Part shown: in pieces, positions 1 through 6,341 of the stretch
Position numbering within the stretch: the first letter of the stretch is position 1
Layout of the letters: the number at the start of each line of letters is the position of its first letter
DNA from: BHER01 sp051652245
GTDB lineage: Bacteria; Bacillota_I; Bacilli_A; Culicoidibacterales; Culicoidibacteraceae
Reading direction: 5' to 3'
Length of the DNA stretch: 23,110 nt
Assembly (NCBI GenBank): GCA_051652245.1
Contig: JBOFTV010000069.1
Location: 1-23,110 of the forward strand
Notes under the pieces: model-generated
What the model was told of the DNA's origin: nothing
Seen by the model: the letters and a program-made list of their open reading frames with translations, nothing else
Databases searched by the model: none
Position numbers and translations under genes: made by a program

Positions 1-546
1 ACAACATTTAATCTTATCAATGAATACACAAGCTTAATCATCCATAAAAAAGGTGTAGCCACAGGCATAACGGATGGATTAACAGGAACCCAACTTGCAG
101 GAGCAAAACTAGGCATAAGACTCATAAGTCGACCAGACACACCTAAAACAGCAACCGACAAAACAGAAAAAACAGAACCAAAATTTAGTTACGAGCAAAA
201 CACAGGCACAGCAGATATAACTAAAAATTTCTTAAATGCCAAAATAGGCGATACAGTCCATACGTTCACAACAAGCGAATCCCCTGAAGTAATCAAAGGA
301 ATTCCCGCAGGATTCATCGTCGAAGTATATGAAATTGAAGCACCAGCGGGATATGATTTTGCGATAGCTACTAAAACAGAAATAAGTAAAACGGATACGA
401 CAGAAATTACGTTAGTTGACCAAAAAACAGCAAAAGTCTTGGCACAGACAGGACAAAACACATTAGTAACAATAATATTTGGCAGTCTCCAGTTTATTCT
501 AGGCGCTTACATTTTATTGGTTAGAAAAAGCAAAAAGCAAATATAA
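1..546 (+). CDS. C-terminal part of a SpaA/Cna-B-like cell-wall-anchored surface protein (5' end outside window)
   Basis: The frame is open from base 1 to a TAA at 544-546, giving about 181 residues of a protein that starts outside the window. The sequence is Thr/Lys-rich. It contains a stretch typical of SpaA/Cna-B pilin-like repeats (GxxLAGAKLGI near residues 34-44, and EVYEIEAPAGYDF near residues 106-118; the E-APAGY motif marks these immunoglobulin-like modules). Near the C-terminus, LAQTG resembles the LPXTG sortase signal with Ala in place of Pro. It is followed by a hydrophobic segment (VTIIFGSLQFILGAYILLV) and a basic tail (RKSKKQI), the usual wall-sorting architecture. Such proteins are covalently attached to peptidoglycan by a sortase. 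The Ala variant could lower or change sortase specificity. The family call is by motif only. Confidence 0.75.
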   Translation, partial: TTFNLINEYTSLIIHKKGVATGITDGLTGTQLAGAKLGIRLISRPDTPKTATDKTEKTEPKFSYEQNTGTADITKNFLNAKIGDTVHTFTTSESPEVIKGIPAGFIVEVYEIEAPAGYDFAIATKTEISKTDTTEITLVDQKTAKVLAQTGQNTLVTIIFGSLQFILGAYILLVRKSKKQI

Positions 547-585
547 GTATTCTTAAAAAAAGAGCAAGTGGCATTTAATTGCTGC
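544..585. repeat. 42-bp perfect direct repeat, left copy (overlaps surface protein stop codon)
   Basis: Bases 544-585 are identical to 5992-6033. After the perfect block both copies continue with a T-rich stretch, TTGTGGATAA and then AACAATGC, with small insertions or deletions. The left copy begins on the TAA stop of the surface protein gene. It could form a weaker version of the terminator hairpin seen in the right copy. The two copies bracket the whole ABC operon. Confidence 0.85.
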
Positions 586-848
586 TTATTTTATTGTGGA
601 TAACAATGCTTAATTGTCCTAAATACATCAGTTGAAGAAATGAAGCAGGATGATATTGGAAACGCCCAGAAATCCAGAAATTTCTATGGAGAAAGAGGAA
701 ATATGGAAGGTAACAAGATTAGCCATATTATTAACGATTTGTTAACCCCAACAGGCATAAATCCACTTAAAATATTGAGGATATTATCATATACATGTTA
801 CTTAAAATAAAAAACCATGTAAAAAAAACAGCTGATTTGTTTTTTTTA

Positions 849-857
849 TGATATAAT
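849..857 (+). promoter_or_regulatory. Extended -10 promoter (TG-A-TATAAT)
   Basis: TG at 849-850, one spacer base, and a consensus TATAAT at 852-857. An extended -10 can work without a good -35, and the upstream T-run offers no clear TTGACA. It would start a leader of about 290 nt before the ABC operon. Confidence 0.45.
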
Positions 858-1088
858 GAACCTAACTTTTCATATTGAATAACTTTTTTAAAGCAAGGCA
901 TTTTTAGTGAAAAAAGTGCTTTAATGAGGAGGTTTATTCTTTAATATTTGTTGGAGGAGAACTACACTTAGCTCAGGATGGGACTCAGCAACAACTGGCT
1001 GGGCAAGGACAAAACGTCTCATGCAAGAATGCATAGTAGTTAGGACGACTTGCGTGCATTTTATGGTTCAGGAAATTAGACAATCAAT

Positions 1089-1117
1089 AATAGTGCAAAT
1101 ATAATATTTGCACTATT
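1089..1117 (+). terminator. Perfect 13-bp hairpin before the ABC operon (terminator or attenuator)
   Basis: AATAGTGCAAATA and TATTTGCACTATT form a 13-bp perfect stem around a TAA loop, followed by TATTTATAC. The U-tract is short, so termination may be partial. It sits 39 bp before the start codon of the first ABC-operon gene and downstream of the likely promoter, as an attenuator would. Confidence 0.5.
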
Positions 1118-1156
1118 TATTTATACAAATTCAAAAATGATGAAAAGAGGGGTTAA

Positions 1157-2167
1157 ATGAAAAAATCACGTTATTTCCTAACAGTAATACTAGTCCTCTT
1201 TAATTTACTTTTTTACCTAGTTATCGGCAATGCAAGAGAGGCAACAGATGATCTCTACGTCCAACAGACACTACAAAACAAAGAATCTAAAGCAATAGCC
1301 ATTTCAGAACTTGAACCCCAGTTAGCTGCCATAAAAGGTCCCTACACGCTAACCTATAATACTAATTCATTAATTGATAGAAAAAATAGTATCACATTTA
1401 GCAACGAGGAAAATGTACGTACACTTTGTGACTTAACAGTCTGCGATTTTATCCCTCAAAATATAAACATCAAAGAAGGAGCAATCATCGGACAAATCAC
1501 CTACAAGGAATTAGAAAAAGATGAAAAAGCGCATAAAGTAGTTTATCTACCAGATGGCAGAGAAATCCCAATTTTAGCAATTATTGGTAGTAAAGTGCAA
1601 AAATCATTTTTTGACGAGGGCATCATCCTAAGTAATAACCTCATACAAAAGCAAACTTTAGTAAGTGGGGCAATTCGCATCTTCTACCCCAAAAGTGAAA
1701 CTGACACCCTCTATGACAGCTTACTGGCAGGTAATTCCTCAATAAAAATAGACGCGAATAAGAACAATCAGAAGCAGAAACCAGAAAATGATGTAGTAGT
1801 AGATCAATTTAGTGTCAATTTTTGGACGTGGATGGTGTTAATTTTATGCTTATTTATCTGCATTTCATTAAACCTGTGGGAACAAGAGAAACGAACAATA
1901 GCTATTAAAAGCTTTATCGGGGCTAAAAAAAGACATATTATGGTAGAATTTTTTACTAAGATGTTAAAAATAGCAATTTTTTCTTGGATTATTGCCCTTG
2001 CTATCCAACAAATGAATATCTTTTTCCCAAGTGGCATGTTTTTAGCGATACCTTATTATTATTATCCGATGCCGCTTATTTTTAATATTATTATTTCAGC
2101 CATAACAACTTTCTATATACTAATCCAACGCAATTTTATTGATTTAGGTAAAATTTTGACAACCTAG
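1157..2167 (+). CDS. FtsX-like ABC transporter permease subunit
   Basis: This 336-residue membrane protein has one N-terminal hydrophobic segment (about 7-24), a large extracytoplasmic part (about 26-220), and a C-terminal membrane block of three segments (about 222-242, 268-285, 303-325). Between the first two of these lies IKSFIGAKKRHI, which fits the short cytoplasmic loop typical of FtsX/MacB permeases. The start is supported by GAGGGG at 1146-1151. It is the first gene of a five-gene operon with an ATPase downstream. It is likely one half of an export or membrane-extraction complex. Splitting the permease into two half-size proteins recalls systems found near bacteriocin or immunity genes, but I see no definite bacteriocin gene. 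Substrate unknown. Confidence 0.7.
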   Translation: MKKSRYFLTVILVLFNLLFYLVIGNAREATDDLYVQQTLQNKESKAIAISELEPQLAAIKGPYTLTYNTNSLIDRKNSITFSNEENVRTLCDLTVCDFIPQNINIKEGAIIGQITYKELEKDEKAHKVVYLPDGREIPILAIIGSKVQKSFFDEGIILSNNLIQKQTLVSGAIRIFYPKSETDTLYDSLLAGNSSIKIDANKNNQKQKPENDVVVDQFSVNFWTWMVLILCLFICISLNLWEQEKRTIAIKSFIGAKKRHIMVEFFTKMLKIAIFSWIIALAIQQMNIFFPSGMFLAIPYYYYPMPLIFNIIISAITTFYILIQRNFIDLGKILTT

Positions 2168-2185
2168 GGGAAATGAGGAGAAACA

Positions 2186-3298
2186 ATGGAGTATGTTTAT
2201 CGAATACTGAAAAGAAGTCTATTTAGTTTTATTATTTTTATCCAGTGCACATTAGTTTTTACGCAAATGACGATGTTACTAGCACATCAATCATACTTTA
2301 AACAAATCCCCAAATTAGCAATTGTAAACGAGCAGCGTTACATCTTATCTTGGTTAGTAGAAAATGAAGTCTACGAAGAAGTTAACAATTATTTGACAGA
2401 ATCTGGCTATGATTTTTTTACTTTTGATACAAAAATGGTATATTTTGATGATAATAAGGAAAGTCAATCTATTGCAGTCTATGACCAAAGACAACTCAAT
2501 AGACTACAGCTTATAGAACAGATAAAACGCCCCGAAAAGACACTAGAACTCTATGTTGACAAAAGGCTTGCACTAAACTACCCTTTGGGCAAGAAAGTTA
2601 GCTTACATGAAACCGACGCACAAACAGAACATAGTCAAAAGAGCCTAGAAGCTACTGTATCAGCCTATATAGACACCGATTTAATGCAACCAATAGCTGA
2701 AGATGGACATAAAACAATCACGCGAAAACCACCTCCACTTTTTGCTATCCCCGCCAATGGAGAGCAAATTTTTACCCAAGAACCCTACAGAATGATGACC
2801 GTTTATGTGCCATTGGATAAACAAGCAGGATTGGGAGAGCTTGTAAAATCATATGGGATACACTCTGAAGATATGAAACATAATATCAATTTTGGAAATG
2901 ATATCATCGCAATGGAAATGGAAAAACTAATAGTTTATTTTATTGTCTACACTATTTCACTATTTATTTCATTATTATTTGTCATCAAACAAGAATTAGC
3001 GATTTACAAACGACTATTTACAGTTAAACTCCTTGTTGGTGCCAAATCAGCTCAAATCACCTTCGAATTACTGGCCCCATTTCTGATCATCGCAACCCTC
3101 GCCTATATTGTAGTTGGCACCTACTTTAGCATCAATTCTATCTATCTCTATGATTCGCAAACCAACTACTTCAGCCTAGAAATATATCGTCTTGTCGGTT
3201 TAATGTACCTTAGCGTCTTCATCACCTTATACATTATTCAATTAAGAAAAAATTCGAAAATAGACATTGGGAAAGGCCTGATAAAAAATGAAAATTGA
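2186..3298 (+). CDS. FtsX-like ABC transporter permease subunit
   Basis: This 370-residue protein has the same plan as the gene before it: an N-terminal membrane segment (about 10-30), an extracytoplasmic domain (about 35-245), then a C-terminal membrane block with the FtsX-type loop VKLLVGAKSAQI (about 281-292) and two more membrane segments. A good GAGGAG ribosome binding site precedes the ATG, 18 bp after the previous stop. It overlaps the ATPase gene by 11 bp, implying translational coupling. It probably pairs with the upstream permease to form the membrane channel. Substrate unknown. Confidence 0.7.
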   Translation: MEYVYRILKRSLFSFIIFIQCTLVFTQMTMLLAHQSYFKQIPKLAIVNEQRYILSWLVENEVYEEVNNYLTESGYDFFTFDTKMVYFDDNKESQSIAVYDQRQLNRLQLIEQIKRPEKTLELYVDKRLALNYPLGKKVSLHETDAQTEHSQKSLEATVSAYIDTDLMQPIAEDGHKTITRKPPPLFAIPANGEQIFTQEPYRMMTVYVPLDKQAGLGELVKSYGIHSEDMKHNINFGNDIIAMEMEKLIVYFIVYTISLFISLLFVIKQELAIYKRLFTVKLLVGAKSAQITFELLAPFLIIATLAYIVVGTYFSINSIYLYDSQTNYFSLEIYRLVGLMYLSVFITLYIIQLRKNSKIDIGKGLIKNEN

Positions 3299-3962
3299 GT
3301 TAAAAAATATCCAAAAAAGCTATTATAAGAAAAAAAAGGAAATAACCATATTATCCCCAATGTCACTTAAAATAACAAAAGGAGATTGTATTTCCATCGA
3401 AGGAAAATCAGGAGCAGGGAAATCAACTTTATTAAATATTCTTGCAGGAATCGAAAAACCAACAAAAGGTCAATATTATTATGAAGGTCAGGAAATGTCA
3501 AAATTTTCAAATAACAAAATGGCGCAATTTCGAAATGAAGAAATTGGCTACGTGCTCCAACAATTTGCTCTAGTCTACGAATTCACAGTATATGAAAACA
3601 TCGTCCTCCCACTCATCTACAGCCACGTTAAAAAAAGTGAATATGCTAAAAGAGTATCACAGGCACTTGAGCTAGTCGGACTTCCAGGAATCGAACACAG
3701 TATGTGTGATGAATTATCGGGAGGTCAACAACAACGTGTTGCAATTGCAAGAGCAATTATAAACAAGCCACAAATACTCCTAGCAGACGAACCAACAGGA
3801 TCTTTAGACACACAAACGGGTGAAGAAATATTAGAATTACTATTAAAATTGAATGCCCAAGGAATGACTGTTGTTATAGTAACGCATGACAAAGACATCT
3901 CCATGCGCTGTAGAAGGAATATAAAAATAAGTGATGGAAAATTAGTGGAGGAAACACGATGA
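3288..3962 (+). CDS. ABC transporter ATPase (MacB/LolD-type)
   Basis: This 224-residue ATPase has a full motif set: Walker A GKSGAGKST (39-47), Q-loop VLQQF (about 89-93), signature LSGGQQQR (143-150), Walker B ILLADEP (163-169), D-loop GSLD (171-174) and the switch His (H200). The pattern ADEPTGSLD is typical of the MacB/LolD/FtsE group, which pairs with FtsX-fold permeases, as here. It overlaps the permease before it by 11 bp and the next gene by 4 bp (ATGA), so the genes are co-translated. It powers the complex by ATP hydrolysis at the inner face of the membrane. Confidence 0.9.
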   Translation: MKIELKNIQKSYYKKKKEITILSPMSLKITKGDCISIEGKSGAGKSTLLNILAGIEKPTKGQYYYEGQEMSKFSNNKMAQFRNEEIGYVLQQFALVYEFTVYENIVLPLIYSHVKKSEYAKRVSQALELVGLPGIEHSMCDELSGGQQQRVAIARAIINKPQILLADEPTGSLDTQTGEEILELLLKLNAQGMTVVIVTHDKDISMRCRRNIKISDGKLVEETR

Positions 3963-4477
3963 AAAAAGTAATGATAAAAAAGTTGTTATTAATTTCAATA
4001 ATTTGTATAATCCTAGGAATAACTGTGTTTATAGCTCTACCAAAGATGAAATTCGTGGATACTTTGAGTGTGGTAGCCGATGAATTACTAATTAGTCTAG
4101 TAGAGGCAAAGAGTGAAGGAACTGGTGATGGTAAATTTTGTTATACTGCGATGACGAAAATTTTAACTGTTAAAAATAATAAGAAAACAGCAACAATAAT
4201 TAATACAAGTGATTTTGTTTTACAAATAGGAGCTGATATCTTTATCACCCCAACGCAGACAGAAGAGCAAATGAATATACCTTTTGCTAAAAACGAGAAA
4301 AAAGAAATAACATTAGTATTTAATTACACATTACCACTAGAAACGCTAACAGAAAAAAAGGGAGAACCCGTCATTTCAACAGATTACCCGGTAGAATTAT
4401 CATACAAAGCAGAAAAGCTACAACTCACAGAAAAAAAAGATATTGAAGGCTGTACCCGAGTATATCGTAAGGGATAA
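3959..4477 (+). CDS. Membrane-anchored extracellular protein of the ABC operon, function unknown
   Basis: This 172-residue protein has a basic start and a hydrophobic segment (about 8-28), which could be a signal anchor. A Ser/Thr/Lys-rich extracytoplasmic part follows, with two cysteines (near 61 and 165) that could form a disulfide, and strand-like alternating sequence. I do not recognise a family. It overlaps the ATPase by 4 bp and has a GGAGG site, so it is an operon member. A role as a periplasm-side adaptor or substrate-capture protein is inference from position. Confidence 0.6.
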   Translation: MKKVMIKKLLLISIICIILGITVFIALPKMKFVDTLSVVADELLISLVEAKSEGTGDGKFCYTAMTKILTVKNNKKTATIINTSDFVLQIGADIFITPTQTEEQMNIPFAKNEKKEITLVFNYTLPLETLTEKKGEPVISTDYPVELSYKAEKLQLTEKKDIEGCTRVYRKG

Positions 4478-4510
4478 TTGGCGAAATAATCCAAAAGGAG
4501 GATAACGAAA

Positions 4511-5950
4511 ATGACAGTATTGAGCAGAGCAATTATTAGTACGATACGACAAAAAGGTAAAAGCGGTTTACTCTTCTTACTTATTTTTATTATCGTTAAT
4601 GTTATATTATGCTCCTTAACAATTAATAAAGAAATGAGTAGTCTAAGAATACAGGCGCTATCTAGCATTAGCCCAATTATATCAATTGATCTTGCTATGG
4701 ACAAACAGCAAATTCCAGAACAACGGCAAGAATTACCACTAGCAGAAATTATCAGTTTAGGAAATGATCCAAGGGTAAAATACTATGATTACACGAACGA
4801 ACTATTCGTAACTGCAGATAATTTTTCAGCATACGAAATAGAAAAAAGTGGCAGACAAATGAGGACGACAATTAAATTAAGTGGTGTAAATTATCCGCAA
4901 CTAATGGATATTGAGCAAAACGTTATCAGACTAAAACAAGGAAGAACCTTTACAAAAAGTGAAATTAATAACGGAAGTTCCGTCGTGATTATCAACAATA
5001 AAGTAGCAGAAACAAATAATCTTAAAATAGGCGATACAATTTCTGTTAAAAACGGCACTGAAAAGGCTACTTCCGAGAAAAAAATAAGCCAAGAAAAAAT
5101 AGAATATACTGGAGTTAGAGATGTCGTCTTAGAAATAATTGGTATTATCGAGCATAAAAACGAAAGCCTTCCTGGAAAGATGGATCAACAAAAGCAAGTA
5201 ATCGACGAAATTGATGCCAGTAAAATAAATAAGATGTATGTTCCCCATAAGAAAATTGTCGAAGAGCAAATATTTATTGAACAACTCCTTGAAGCAGAGG
5301 GAATTATGGATGGTAAAAAACAGCTATATTCGCCAATATATGTGCTGCATAATATAGCGGATGTAGCAGATTTCAAGCAAAAGGTTACGGAAAAGATATC
5401 ACCAAGCTACCAAACAATCAGCACCTTGGATTCCTACGACCACTTTGCGGGAGGATTTAATACGCTAGAACAAATGTCCACTTACGTACTATACGGCACA
5501 ATTTCTAGCTTCATTTTACTATTTAGCTTAATGCTATTGCTTTTTTTAAGGGACAGAAAATATGAAATTGGTGTATATCTATCATTAGGTGCCAGAAAAA
5601 GCAGCGTAATTTGTCAAATCATTGTAGAAGTCATGTTAGTCACGCTAATTTCTCTGAGTGCATCGCTTGTATCAGCATCGCTTGTAAGCGTAAAAATAGC
5701 AGAAAAAGTTATCACCACAACGCTGACAAACAGCAGTGAAAACATGGGAATATACAGCGGAAATGAGTTAGATAGTCTCAATTACAGTGAAGATTTCTCA
5801 CAACTAAAAAGTAACCCAACAACTACTAATCAATTAGATATACCAACAATTATTGTAATATATGCAACCGCGATAGTTATCGTTATACTAGCATCCAGCG
5901 GACCACTTGTTCTCATCATTCGGACAAACCCCAAAAATATAATGTTGTAG
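4511..5950 (+). CDS. MacB-like ABC transporter permease
   Basis: This 479-residue protein has an N-terminal membrane segment (about 17-38), a long extracytoplasmic MacB periplasmic-core-like domain (about 40-320) and a C-terminal FtsX domain: a membrane segment near 325-347, the loop IGVYLSLGARKSSV, a second segment (about 368-395), an extracellular insert, and a last segment near 446-468. AAAGGAGG precedes the ATG at good spacing. It is the full-length permease of the operon; the two earlier permeases lack a core this long. Three permease genes with one ATPase gene is unusual and may mean alternative pairings. Substrate unknown. Confidence 0.75.
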   Translation: MTVLSRAIISTIRQKGKSGLLFLLIFIIVNVILCSLTINKEMSSLRIQALSSISPIISIDLAMDKQQIPEQRQELPLAEIISLGNDPRVKYYDYTNELFVTADNFSAYEIEKSGRQMRTTIKLSGVNYPQLMDIEQNVIRLKQGRTFTKSEINNGSSVVIINNKVAETNNLKIGDTISVKNGTEKATSEKKISQEKIEYTGVRDVVLEIIGIIEHKNESLPGKMDQQKQVIDEIDASKINKMYVPHKKIVEEQIFIEQLLEAEGIMDGKKQLYSPIYVLHNIADVADFKQKVTEKISPSYQTISTLDSYDHFAGGFNTLEQMSTYVLYGTISSFILLFSLMLLLFLRDRKYEIGVYLSLGARKSSVICQIIVEVMLVTLISLSASLVSASLVSVKIAEKVITTTLTNSSENMGIYSGNELDSLNYSEDFSQLKSNPTTTNQLDIPTIIVIYATAIVIVILASSGPLVLIIRTNPKNIML

Positions 5951-5991
5951 TTATCCTCCAAGCATAAAATCGCCCTAGGCAAAAACAAATC

Positions 5992-6033
5992 TAAGTATTC
6001 TTAAAAAAAGAGCAAGTGGCATTTAATTGCTGC
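5992..6033. repeat. 42-bp perfect direct repeat, right copy
   Basis: Identical to 544-585. It lies 41 bp after the stop of the large permease and forms most of the terminator at 6014-6045. Confidence 0.85.
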
Positions 6034-6045
6034 CGCTTTTTTTTT
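6014..6045 (+). terminator. Rho-independent terminator of the ABC operon
   Basis: AAGTGGCA (6014-6021) pairs with TGCCGCTT (6031-6038) as an 8-bp stem with one G-T pair and a 9-nt loop. A T-run to 6045 follows and an A-tract precedes it. Confidence 0.8.
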
Positions 6046-6341
6046 GTGGATAAAAATAGAAGTAACAATGCCCAACGCTCTAAAACAGGCAACACTAGCG
6101 ATACTCAGAAAGTAGGAAAGCGCATTGTATTAACGTCACTAACGATTATAAAAGCAGCGGCTCCCATTAAATGAAATGATAATTTTAGGTGCGATTGCAT
6201 CCTTTACTACCACAGCGAAAAATTATTGGTAATATGCTGCATAAACATAGACAACCGTGTAATTAAAATTCACAATAAATTCACAAAAAACATATACAAT
6301 AAATCTAAAATCGGGTACAATTATTTATGAGGAGTGATACT
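6046..6341. other. Intergenic region before the Cas13a-like gene, with a likely decayed surface-protein tail
   Basis: A frame ending at the TGA of 6172-6174 reads SKTGNTSDTQKVG followed by a hydrophobic stretch (IVLTSLTII). This resembles a degraded LPXTG-type sorting signal. No start or full anchor is present. Further right are two TTCACA copies (6269-6274, 6280-6285) and TACAAT boxes (6295-6300, 6316-6321) that could be promoter or operator parts for the Cas13a-like gene. No -35/-10 pair has clear 17-bp spacing. Confidence 0.35.

Larger units (their letters stand above)
547..1156. other. 610-bp intergenic region with promoter, structured leader and hairpin
   Basis: No protein with a convincing start is visible. 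The region holds the left 42-bp repeat, an extended -10 promoter near 849-857, two purine-rich GGAGG blocks near 927-960, a locally more GC-rich stretch (about 960-1075), and a strong hairpin at 1089-1117 just before the first ABC-operon gene. A frame from 928 to the TAA at 1102-1104 is open for 58 codons. Its first ATG lies late, so I do not call it a gene. It could be a decayed small peptide gene or a leader RNA. Confidence 0.5.

Noticed and set aside
928..1104. 58-codon open frame in the ABC operon leader
   Set aside because: No plausible start codon in its first two-thirds and no recognisable protein; kept as an unexplained leader instead.
6327..6341. Earlier ATG for the compact Cas13a-like gene
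   Set aside because: It overlaps the GAGGAG site that is well placed for ATG 6342.
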